A DNA stretch of 64,000 nucleotides from NCBI GenBank assembly GCA_963402885.1, contig OY727102.1, positions 3,162,001 to 3,226,000 of the forward strand, written 5' to 3'. The position numbers and the translations under genes are program-made. The DNA is from Antedon bifida (taxonomy: Eukaryota > Echinodermata > Crinoidea > Comatulida > Antedonidae). A model generated the notes under the pieces. That model saw nothing but the letters and a program-made list of their open reading frames with translations, did not search any database and was not told the DNA's origin. Below are positions 50,501 through 62,117 of the stretch, in pieces (positions within the stretch are counted from its first letter, which is position 1; each line of letters begins with the position of its first letter).

Positions 50501-53500
50501 TATCACATCTCATTCTAATCAAGCTGGGCAAGATAGCAACTTACCTTTCCGTCGATGCTGTTTGGTATTTTGTCAGTGAAGATTTCTGTCACCATTTCAA
50601 CCATCGTTTGTAAATTTATTAGCACTACATGCTTTAATTTCTCTTCATTCTTAGAGTACAGGATATTACCTGTGTCATTCAGGTAGTCCAGAACCATAGT
50701 TAGTTCTGTATCAGCAATTTCACATTCATTTGCGATTTTGGTTATCTAGAAGAAGGTTGTAATAGAACACTTTCAATAAATGAGTTTTGATAAATAAACT
50801 ACATATTGATTTTCGAACGCGCAATCAACTTAACATCCTATACGTCTCGTGTTGCGCGTTCAACACTGGAACACAGGAATGAACCACATATATAAATTGC
50901 ATTCGCATTTTAGAAGTGAAGGAGACAATCTGTCACACTTCCGGGTCATATATACAAACAATTTAAATCTCTTTCCAGATATTAAATTACTAAAATTTAA
51001 AAAACATAACTTGATTGAAAGAAAACATTGCGACGATTATTTAACTTTAAGTTACAATTTACCTCATTTAAGGACAACAACAGCTTTGTTTTACCAAGTT
51101 CTTGAATCTTGGTCTGGAAATCAACCCATTTGATTGGAATCTTTCTTTTCATCTCATTCATGAAAACTCCAATTCTTTTTTTGAGTTTCTCAATTCCTCT
51201 ACGAGATTTGCTATCTACCATGTATATCTCAGGATCTACGTGTTTTTCGTACGGTGTGTCTTTGATAGCTTCAAGTATTTCTTGACCCATAGCCTCAATC
51301 TGTAATATCAAACATAATTAAACATGTATTCATATAACCAGTACAATATACTGTATATATAAATTATACTATAAGTCTAATATAGTCGATGAGAGAATAC
51401 AGTTTCTTCATATTGATGGCACCATTATTAAATGTATTACTGATAGAAATATTATGTTGTGAATTAAAATTCATTACAGCGTTGATTCTAAAAATATGTT
51501 GCATTATAATTGGTGTAAAATGTATTTCTAATCTTAAAATGTATTTCAAACAGCATTATCTTTTGGTGATCTTTTAATAGTATTCTTATTGTTTTCATTC
51601 ATCTCTCTTTTAGTGTAGAGAAAGTAAAGGTAAAAAAGCTAATCCTCTCAAATGTAAATATACATAACTTATCTTTAAAATAAATGTTATCAAGCTTACC
51701 TTGGCAATTTTCTCAGCTTCGTTTCTTCCTTTAACTTTGTCTTTGTGAGTAGCGACTAGTATAATGGGCGGTAAAACTACACCGTTTAAGCTTCTCTCTA
51801 TGCTAGGCCTATACCGCACCACGGCGTATTCATAAATGGACCTTATCCAGAAAACAGTCATTCCCAAATTCGTCATTCCCCAAAATCCCTGAAAACAATA
51901 AATAACTGTACAATAACTATAATTTACAGGCACAATACATTCTAAACAGCCAGTCATATATTACCGCAAATTAAATTACTTTTGAAACGGTAAGAAGAGG
52001 AAACTTCGGATTGACTGCTGGGGCACAATGGCTTGGAGTAACAACTTTCCCTTATAATTCAAAAGAAGACAAATCATAATATATAAATTTACACAATCTT
52101 TTGGAGCTTTTTTCTTGTTGGTACTTTGATTTACATCCCTTATTTTTACCATCTCATGGAGTCCATCTACTGCACTGAACACTACAATGTACGTAACGCC
52201 TCCTGTCAGGAACAACTAAACGGAATAAAGTGTACTTTAATAAAGTAATTGAACGGCAAACCACACAAATAACACTGATACCTCCCGCTTCTACCTTCGA
52301 CCTAAACTTGTTATCTATATGCCTAAAAGATAAGTCATGCAAAAGATTAAATATTGTTAAAACTTTGACCATGTATTGTATGCTACTCACTCGGTGTGTT
52401 ATATAATATGTCAGCTGCCCTGCATAATCCCAAATGCTGCTAATATTCTGAGGTTTGGTAGTTCGGCTCGATGTCTGCTGCTTGTCTCCTGATGCCCAAA
52501 ATTTAAATTTATCCAGCACACCAACATTCTGTGTTCTACCGGTATGTGCCGTAGTGTCAAGTTTATCGCTGATTTTAGTAACAAGTAATTTGTGAATTGG
52601 TTCAGGAAACTTCTTTGCCAGTGTATTTCCTCTGTCATCTAAGGCAAACACAACATTATTTGTTTATTCCTATTTCATCATTAAAAATACAAACGATACT
52701 GATGATAATTCTGATCGTAATAAAAATACAAAACGGACAATAATAATTATACCCTTTTCCTCTAGATTCAATTCCTCCTCTTCTTTTATAACATCCTACG
52801 AATAATCAGAAAGATAAGTTAAAATTTTGTCTAATTCTTCAACAAATAATACTCTAATAATTTGTAGTAGAAGAGAAAAAAGTACCATAACTTCAACCGG
52901 TTTCTCTATCTGATCAGATTCGATGGATGATGTCGAAGTCGTGCTAGATTTTCTTTGTAGTAATTGTTTTGCCACATATTCTGTCACTGCTTCTTCTCGA
53001 ATCTCATTCGATAATTGAATTACTATAAAATACATAATAACGTTATATTACAACTACGTAATATCAAGGAGGCATTATAGATTATGTGGGATAAACCTTC
53101 TTCCAACAAACAGGTTTATAATACCAATTTACCCTTAATTAAACAATTAAATTCCTTGTTTTACTCGAACTGATGTTTATTCAGGCTTAGTAAATTTTAG
53201 AAGGTATTTACCACCATCATTACATTCTTTCAGGTGCTAATTCAGTAAATATTAATTGTTTTTGTACCATTAATTCCTCACACTGAATGTATGTGTTTTT
53301 TTCTGTATATAGTATGTTAAAGATACCAACAATCTTATAATGGTCGGCATTTAAACATTATTGCGATCTTCCATCGATGCAATAGATCATGCTATATTAG
53401 AAATGAATAATTGGAAAAAATCTGTTTCATTAGATCTAGTTCCCAATAAATAACTAACTAATTTTGAAAATCACCAACCAAGAACCTTTAACACTATACT

Positions 53501-56500
53501 TTTTCAATACCGTCAATATTGTGTTCCTGCCACTTTTGGTAATCGTCTCCTGACGCTTCAACCAGTGTGTTTGCGACAACTATTCCGTCGGTAGACTGTT
53601 CCTTGGGATCGAATCTAAACGATAATATACATTACTAAACAGTCATAATATAATGTTTACATAATTATTATTGAAATTAACTGTTTTGAAGCATGTTGAC
53701 TTTGTGCTTTACCTAGGCAAAGCTTCATCAAACTGCTGTTTTGAGACGTTTTTGGACATCTCTACACTATGAAACATGAACTTTAAGTATAGGATTCCTC
53801 AAGTTGGCTTCACTAAAATTGACGACCACCAACAATGTTTAAATTATAATAATACAACATTGGGAATTGTGTTAATCTTCTGTTAGGTCTAGGATTAAAA
53901 TTCGCCGACAATTCTATACGCAATAGAATAATTCAGTAGAATAATCTACATATTATCATAAAAAAACATACCTTTTTCCAAGAATAGCTTTCACGCAACT
54001 TGTTTTGCCAGCTCCTTCTTTCCCAAGGAACATACTTCTTGAATTGACTATTGTAACTGTACCATTTTTTAGAGCCTCTTTGAAAACTGCAGTTGCTTCC
54101 TTACCTCTAGCAATTACTTCAGCTGGAATTGAAAACTCTAAGACACAAATATATGGATAATAAATTATTGGTGCCATGCATTTATTTTAAACATTAAGTG
54201 AAATAACAAACTGTTATATTAAATGAATTGTTCAGATTGTAAGTATTTGGACCAGTGGTATGATTACCATGTAAGACGCAATTTTATAGTAAATTTTCAA
54301 TTTATTAGGATGCGTTTTTTAATCTTGCTAAAGCTAAACAGAGAAATAGTAATCACTAACAAATAAATGCCACATTCAAGCACGTCGTTATACTATTCAT
54401 ATTAGTTTAGTAAACTGTTTCCAGCAAAATGTCACAATACTACATTGATAAACCAGCTTATCTTTACGTGTTTCCTGATTCAGTGAACCTTTATAGTCAC
54501 ATGGTCATTAATAAGTTCCACTTTTGTCTGTTCAGAAGCTTAATCGAATTTCTGTTTATTTTTATCCATCAACAGGATTTGAATTATTACCATCGGTTTA
54601 ATAGATAATAACAAACCTATCATGGACAGTTACGATTGTTACGTTTCATTGAATCTCATTTATTCACACACCTAATTTATATTTTCCAACAATAAATTAA
54701 CAATACATAACAATGTCAGGTGTGAAAAATCTACTTGCCTTCTATCAGTTGTATGAGCTCTCGTTTTTTTTCCTTTTTAGTTTTTTTATCATACTTTGAA
54801 CACTCATTTTCATTATACAGATCAATCGGTGTTTTGCTTTCCTAAACAAATAATAAATGCAAACATTTTACAAAACTATTTCGTAATCAATTAAAGTAAT
54901 CAATCAAGTAAAATAAATTATTCGTTATAGGGCTAGCCTACTTATAATAGTTAAAACACCAAATAGTGTTAATTAATAGCATACAGTAATACTTATAAAT
55001 ATAAGACCGATTCAATTTAATGAATACATGGTCGAAGAATACACAGTTTGGTTTCTGCAAATTATGTAAGCCTAACAATCATAACGTAGAAAATACAGAC
55101 CACTTTTTATATTAATGTGCAAAACGTGCTACTATGACAGACTTACATTTTAATTCACGTATATGATCTTGTATATTTTGGGTATGATCATTTTTGGACA
55201 TTTTTTCTAATGGTAATATTGAAAAGCAACATTATGTACTACTTGATGACCTTTTTATATTATTTCCTTGTAAACAATACTTAACTACTGCATAGAGGTA
55301 TAGAAGACTATACTAAGATTGACCGCCCATCACGTAAATGAATAACTTTAAATATTATTTATTATTTTATCTACATTATTAATAAAATACTTTTTCTAAT
55401 AGTTTCAATATTTGATAATCTTGAAAAATCATCCACATTGATTTAAGTATTTTTTGGCTGCAATACTATTTTTATTTATTTAAATTTACCTACTGATCGT
55501 TTTTATTAATTGTTTAATTGTTATGTAATTTATTTTTGTAACTGCATTGTTAATGTTAGAACGCACCGTTTCATAAGCGTGTGCCTCTGATCCAAAAGCG
55601 TTGTTCGAATAAAGTTTGAGTTTGACTGAACCCATTAATTTTTAATAATCGGATGTTAATGCTTACGGAGAAACAGGCTATATTACATCACTGTGTGATT
55701 TTATTTGAAATGTTTCTATCACGGTAATGACTCACACGCTCACCATACTGTACCTTCTGTACCCAAATTGCGGTCTAACTACTGTTTTATCACAACATTT
55801 AAATTGTGCAATCTAATCATTAAGTCTACTGTTTATTGTGTCAAAAAGTGTTTACTCGTAAAAACATTAATTTACTAAAAAACTTGATTTTAATTTGAGT
55901 AAAAACTAATCCTTAATTTAATAATATAATTATATTTGATTATTACATTATTTTTTGTTGAACACGATGCTCCATACGTCATCAGGCAGATGGATGTATC
56001 ATGATGTTGCTTGTAAGTAAACGATGCAATGAAACAATAATGCAAGGGTGTGTAGCCAGTCTGTAATTAAATAGCAAAATAGTAAGTAAATCAATGTCAA
56101 TAACGTGTTCTATAACTATTCACAAGAAAACATAGCCCTATAATTTTAATATTTTCGGCATTAGTTCTCTATTGTACGTACGGGCAGAGATTAATCTGAT
56201 ACATCGGTGTTGTACAGTGGATTGTGGAACAGTTAGGGATCAATAACACTCTTATAAGGGTTGAGAGTAGATGGAAGAGAGGAAGGCGTACATGAAAACG
56301 ATTGCATTTTTAATTAATCCAGTTTTAATCGCTTAAATGTCCATTTACACTAGGACGATAACGATCGACGATAAAAAGATAAACATAAAACAAAAGAAAT
56401 TAGAAGATTTTTCATTCTGTATATAAAATAACCATTTATGCTGTCTTTGACGAAAATAATATTGCTCATGTCCAATCAAATGACGTCATGATTAGTAAGA

Positions 56501-59500
56501 GCAATAATATCGTACCGATACAACGATGTTATTGTTCTTATTGATCATGACGTCATTTGATCAATCATAAATGGTTATTTTATAGTTCTAGAATGAAAAC
56601 TTAGTTTCCTTTGTTTTATGTAAGGAAAGGGTTATGTTCAATTTTTATCGTCGATTGTTATCGTCCTAGTGTGTAAGCAGTCTTTAAACTACATACAATA
56701 ATAGGAAATCTTATTTACATTATTACGTTGGTTTGCTTATAGAAATGCATTTACATAGAACATATGTTTGTGACCATGACATTAACACATTATCTTATCT
56801 TATATAACCATATAGCATTGAACGTCGATCGTCTACCTTTTAAATGTATTTTAAAGCAAGTTGTTTTATTAATGTGTACTCTACTCACCGCTCCTCCTGT
56901 ATTCACGTGTTTTCTGTTTCGTTCTAAAACATGTTTCAATGCGATCGAGTACCCTCTTAATGATAAGCAATGAACAATAGTATATAACCACTGTGAACAA
57001 ACAACAAAATTACATAAAACAATCGTCACATATAAAATAACATAACGTATAACGATACATATTTTGTTTTAATTAACTGTCTTCATGCCTGTGCACTGTA
57101 GATAGGAAGGACAGAATTCTTACTGTTTCTGAAGTTCAACATACACTGGGAAAGAGTATGTTAAATCTTTCCCATTAAAAAAAGACCCAACAACCGTGGG
57201 AACTAAACATATATGATTTGCAAGATCAAGGTAGGATGTCCAAGATCAAGGTAAATAAAGGTATACGCATTAGTTGTGTTTTCTATCTGATTGTCCTTAC
57301 ATGTGATGAGCTGAAATCTAGGCAAACATCTGATGCTTGAGCAATCAGCTGAATTACTAAGTTTTCTGGAATACCATACATCCACAAACCTCTCATTAAT
57401 AACGTTTCATCATCCTAACAAGAAAAAACATACATAGTACTACATTAAAGTGACTCGATGCGTATATGGATTATGTACAGGTTTTAATTTGTTTTCAAGA
57501 GAGACATTAAAAATAAATAATTATGCATAAAATATATACTATCATCATCATTATTGAATTATGAATATCCTTATAATTTTCTTTTTCCTTATTCTTAAAT
57601 ATTTCATTCAGAAAAAAGTGTACTGTTGTGAATAAAAATTGTTTTATATTTGATAATATGATATTGTATGTTGATGTTGATAATACATATGCCTACCTAT
57701 CTATTATTATTGTATGGAAAATAACAGTTAAAGCCCCCTTCCCTACGTTTTTTAGATCTAATTTAACATCACAAACTATATTTAATGTAAAAATAATACT
57801 ATATGGTCCTATTGCGATAATTTTTTTCGTCTTTAAACGGTTAAAAATGTGAAAAATAAGTCGATTCTAATAATTTTAGCGGCCCGCTATAAATCCCAAA
57901 ATGCATTGCGCGCGGATTGATATTTTTGTTTTTCACCTGTAATTCGCCCACTTTTCGATCGATCGTAAGGCAAAAACAAATGGAAGACTCCTAACTTTTC
58001 AGTGAAAATACCGGGTTTTCCCCAACTTGTATCAACGGAGTCTGGCAAAAATAGAAAGAATATTAATGCAGCAACTATACAACGTCAGGCTAGGTATATA
58101 GCTAGCGTACGATGTTCGTACGTTACCGATGTTTACCAGCTAGGCCTACAAAACTAAGCCTAGCTAGGCTAGGCCTAAGACCGTCCACGAGAGGTCGATC
58201 GCCGCGAGCTACTTAGGTAGTGCATTGTTTCTCACTTTTTATCATAATTTACCATAAAACGTACATTTAAGACAAGGAATGACATGGTTTAATGTTTTTA
58301 AAGTGATATATATGTATTATTTTCCAAAAAACGTCCAAAATTGCAGGGAAGGGGTCTTTAATTATATCTCAACTGACTATTTCAGTACAGCTATTAATTA
58401 CTGCTTCGTTCCCACGCGTAACCTAGCCTACGCGTGGGGCATTGTTTTATGATCGCCAAACCCACGAAGTATTGTCTTTTGCCACGCGTTCCTACGCGTT
58501 CCCATGCGATACGACGGGAAGGTATTGTTTTTGGATCGCGATAATACGATCGGCTTTGTTTTGCTATGCCTACGATGGAAGGTCTTGAATATACACCATT
58601 GTTACCAGCTATCAAAAGAGAACAATGCCAATATAATAACCCACCTTGGATCGACGAATTCTACCCCTACAGCTACGCCCGAGTAGGCCTGCCTTCCCTA
58701 GCTACTACAGGCCTTGTTGGCTAGGCCCAGAGCCTAGCGATTGTTGATATTTAAATATTGATAAAAATGCTTCGGTTCATTTCGTCGTACGAGAGTTTGT
58801 CTAGAAAAATTGATTTAAAACAATATATCCCAAAATAATACTACGATTGCGTAAAAAGTAATTATAAATATGACCCTATACGAAGGAATCAGTCAACACC
58901 GCTAAAATAATAATATATTCTTTGAATAAAATCTAATAACCTATGACCCACATTAAAGAGTGCACCACGCACCAACTGGTAGCGAAAAAAAAAACACGCG
59001 AAACATCGGTGGTCGAGCGAATTTCATTATCACATGTAATAAAAACAACGCAAATCAAACGGTTCTAGGACACCTACCCCCTAGACAGTTACCCCCCGGA
59101 TGTTTACCACCCGGACAACTACCCCCTTAGGATAACAACCCCCCCGGACAACTACCCCTTAGGACAACTACCCCCTTAGGATAACTACCCCCGGTCAACA
59201 ACCTATTATACACTGTTGCAGAGTCAGGTTGTTCCTAGGGGGTAATTGTCCGGGGGGTAGTTGTCCAGGGGGTAGTTGTCCTAAGGGGGTTGTTGTCCGG
59301 GGGGTAGTTGTCCTAAAGGGGTAGTTGTCTTAAGGGGGTAGTTGTCCAGGTGGTGGTTGTCCGGGGGGTAGTTTTCCGGGGGGTAAATGTCCAGGGGGTG
59401 AATATCCGGATACGCAAATCAAACATGTTGAAACGAAGTTGGCCGTGGCCCACTTCACTGAGGTTCACCGGCCGCATGAGTGCCGTTAGGCCTAGTAGTG

Positions 59501-61818
59501 GGAACATTCCTATTTTATTAATAATATTGTCGTCGAATTTAAAACATAGCGATACGATGTTTAATTTGATTAATTCACAATGTGGCCGTATACTATATTT
59601 TTATTGCATTTAAGGCAACATTCTGACGTATTTTATAGGTTTCATTTGCGGTAGGCCTAATATAATAGGCCTAGTACTAGTAGTTATACTGCATGGCATG
59701 CTAGATTGGTACTCTGTACGAACTCAATAGCATAGGGTGTGTGGTACTAACTTCGTTTTTTAAAACATTAATCTCTAGACTCTGGACCTAGCTAGCAATA
59801 CAAATATCGGGCGTAACTGCTGTATTTTCAATCACTGTTGCCCTTTTGATTCATTGATAACAATGTTGTTTACTTTGTAACAACACATAACAATAGACGC
59901 GTGGGGCAAAACAATGCCTCTCGTAGGATCGCGATTAAAAACAATTATAAATCGTGGCCACGAAGTAGGCACGAAGCTGGAACGTGGGTTACGTTGCAGT
60001 AATTTTTAGCTGTACTGATACATCAATATAAATCAAATTTCATTAGAGTTTAATTTTAATTCACGTAATTTAGACAAAAAGTGTCATTATTTAACGTTCT
60101 ACATGTACAGTCAGCATCATGAGACAAGCCTACCATACGATTTATATACAAAACATTCGTGAAGGTTAAATCCAAACAAGGCAATCTTGATTGCCTTGTT
60201 CCAAATAACGTACATGTTTTAATTTGTATAAATCAAAACATTTTTAGGCTAATCATTTGATATAAAATAACAACCTACCTCGTCTGACATAGTATTTACA
60301 AGTTGTGGTTCGGATGCACACAGTCGTTCAACTTCTGGCCATTTCTCTGAAACAATAGCTTGCCACAATTTGTTGCTGTTAAATAAAGTGTAAACAAAAC
60401 ATAAAGCTTGTCAGAAAAGGATGAATATAAAGGTGATCATTAAGCACCTGTTGGTTGTATTATTATAGTTATTATCAATGAAAGGATGACATAGCTCGAG
60501 CGAGTGAGTGGCCGAGCGGTTATTAAGACAGTGGGACCATCATTACGTAGCCATAACATCGGCAAGGGTTCGAGGCTCACTCGCTCCAGGGTTTTGGTGG
60601 TAGAACAAGTCTTCTCGGATAAGGACTATTAAACTATATGTCCAATGTACAAATCTAGCTCATGTGCACTTAAATAACCTAGTACATCTTTCGAGACGAG
60701 TATGGGGTTACCCCGGTGTACTAGTTCACACACAGCCACTGTCACTCATCACTCATCATAAAATACACTCTGCCTTCAGTTCACATTTATCATGCAGTAC
60801 ACACCAATCGTCATGCAGTACACACCAATCGTCATGCAGTACACACCAATCGTCATGCAGTACACACCAATCGTCATGCAGTACACACCAAACATCATTC
60901 AGTACACACCAAACATCATTCAGTACACACCAATCATCATGCAGTACACACCAATCGTCATGCAGTACACACCAATGGTCATGCAGTACACACCAATGGT
61001 CATGCAGTACACACCAATCGTCATGCAGTACTCCCCAATCGTCATGCAGTACACACCAATCGTCATGCAGTACACACCAATCGTCATGCAGTCAAATACT
61101 GCGTAATTTATACCGCCACCTATCGACAAATTCGAATATCACGTGACGTTTATTAGACGGCTGTAAAACTAAGGCCATCGACTCTAAGATTTCTTTTATG
61201 CTTGACATACTGTACTTATTTTAACCGCTACACATCTCTGTGAATGCTCTGTTATTTATATATACAATAATTTATTATGCGAGACATAGGCGCGGCTAGG
61301 AGGCCATTGCAATTATTGAATTCCATAAAAGAAGGTTAAATAGTCTTAGTTTTACAGCCGTCTAAATGAATGACCATTGGTGTGTACTACGTATGACCAT
61401 TTGTGTGTACTGCATGATGATTGGTGTGTACTGTGAACATATAGAAAGTTGAACAGAATAAAAGATGGACAATGAAATGTGGTCATAATACAAGTTGAAC
61501 ATAATGAAAAAAGTGATCAAAATGAAAGGTGAACATAATGAAAGGTGGTCATGAAATAAAATCATAATGAAAGGTGATCATAATAAAGTTTAATCATAAT
61601 GAAAAGTGATCATGATGAAAGGTGATCGTAATGAAAGGTGATCATAATGAAAGGTGGTCATACTGAAATGTAATCATAATGAAAGGTGATCAAAATGAAA
61701 GGTGATCATAATGAAATGTGGTCATAATGAAATGTAATCATAGTGAAAGGTGATTATAATGAAAGGTTAACATGAACAACGAATGGTGTACTTACTCTCT
61801 AGCACGAATACTCTCCAT
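47586..61818 (-). CDS. Gene 3: ankyrin-ROC-COR-tandem DED protein (21 exons, 1123 codons)
   Basis: Exons: 61796-61818, 60279-60375, 57301-57414, 56889-56990, 55947-56060, 54739-54841, 53972-54137, 53511-53614, 52886-53022, 52753-52795, 52391-52638, 52093-52215, 51700-51888, 51063-51299, 50545-50745, 50068-50229, 49541-49876, 48755-48844, 48397-48586, 48234-48284, 47586-48127. All phases close. Approximate residues: P-loop GKEGAGKT 223-230, WDYAGQ 404-409, THKD 505-508, COR about 600-865, tandem DED 945-1115. The protein starts MESIRARD. It is the most diverged copy in the ankyrin part: exon 5 reads TGYTPLHYCF instead of NGYTPLHSCL, exon 4 begins WLYTIVHC instead of LFPTIVHC, and exon 16 lacks three codons near its start. 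The catalytic motifs are unchanged, so it looks functional. Intron 2 carries three copy-specific insertions, intron 1 a 21-bp minisatellite. No kinase domain is present, unlike DAPK1 or LRRK proteins. Confidence 0.88.
56335..56685. mobile_element. MITE with about 40-bp inverted ends, gene 3 intron 4
   Basis: Orthologous to 8405-8755; the arms keep ACGATAACGATCGACGAT and ATCGTCGATTGTTATCG. Confidence 0.6.
57732..58357. mobile_element. 626-bp TTAA-flanked MITE (piggyBac-like), gene 3 intron 2
   Basis: TTAA lies at 57728-57731 and 58358-58361; the ends AGCCCCCTTCCC and GGGAAGGGGTCT are inverted repeats. The empty sites are intact in gene 1 (AACAGTTAATTATATC) and slightly changed in gene 2. TTAA duplication is the known hallmark of piggyBac-type elements. 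No transposase frame. Confidence 0.72.
58383..60017. mobile_element. CAGTACAGCT inverted-repeat element, gene 3 intron 2
   Basis: Same ends as the gene 2 copy, 1635 bp, with a different nested insertion (59061-59411). The interior matches gene 2 on both sides of the insertions, for example GGTTCACCGGCCGCA and GCATGGCATGCTAG. Confidence 0.6.
59061..59411. mobile_element. 351-bp foldback element with 13-bp target duplication
   Basis: Left arm of units like GGACAACTACCCCCTTA, right arm of the inverse CCTAAGGGGGTAGTTGTC, with a short central spacer (CAACCTATTATACACTG). The flanks are direct repeats ACGCAAATCAAAC at 59048-59060 and 59412-59424. Genes 1 and 2 have one copy of this 13-mer and no element, so they are empty sites. 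Confidence 0.8.
60498..60778 (+). mobile_element. tRNA-derived SINE in gene 3 intron 1, tail lost
   Basis: Same head and body as the other two, but it stops in the CACTCATCA region and runs into a 21-bp minisatellite, so the end of the body and the AATA tail are missing. Confidence 0.75.
60793..61090. repeat. 21-bp minisatellite replacing the SINE tail
   Basis: About 14 tandem 21-bp units containing CAGTACACACCAATCGTC. Because 21 is a multiple of three, several frames stay open (7-residue repeat such as CSTHQSS), but this is a repeat artefact. Inverted units recur at 61370-61435. Confidence 0.93.
61153..61365. mobile_element. 213-bp MITE with 21-bp terminal inverted repeats
   Basis: Perfect 21-bp inverted ends at 61153-61173 and 61345-61365 (TTAGACGGCTG... 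and ...CAGCCGTCTAA). No coding capacity. It lies between the forward 21-bp minisatellite and three inverted units of the same minisatellite. Confidence 0.7.
61494..61768. repeat. 16-bp minisatellite in gene 3 intron 1
   Basis: About 16-17 diverged units of the same AATGAAAGGTGATCAT family, ending next to exon 1 of gene 3. Confidence 0.92.
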
Positions 61819-62117
61819 TATTATTGTTGGTTTAAAATGTGTCAATAAAACCAGATATAAATCTACAGTAGGTAAATTCCATGTGCTTTTAACGAACCAG
61901 CTCCATCGTTAGCGTTGTTGGAGTAAAGTCCATAGCAAACTGACATTCAGATTCTATTCTGGTAAATTATTCAACGAACAAATGGGCTCAACGGAATGCA
62001 ACACAATTGTTACCCTAAAAATGAGTGGTGCATAACTAATCAACTTGTTATTCTTTTCAAATATAATCTCAGGTGCTTCCTGTATAGGGAGTGAGTTATT
62101 ATAATAACAATATACAA
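61819..62117 (-). promoter_or_regulatory. Conserved block upstream of gene 3 exon 1, cut by an insertion
   Basis: Matches the gene 1 block (12665-12945) closely, then breaks off at CAATATACAA where an element with a hairpin and CTAG end begins. If the block is the promoter, this insertion sits about 300 bp upstream of the gene 3 start codon. Confidence 0.35.

Noticed and set aside
52154..52651. 165-codon open frame running from the WDYAGQ exon into the next intron and exon
   Set aside because: The 175-nt intron is open by chance but shifts frame; the direct join from THR to LFLTGG restores the expected ROC strand order.
60664..61146. 160-codon open frame with a seven-residue repeat (CSTHQSS)
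   Set aside because: It is a translation of the 21-bp minisatellite, which keeps several frames open on both strands; no start context, splice signal or domain.
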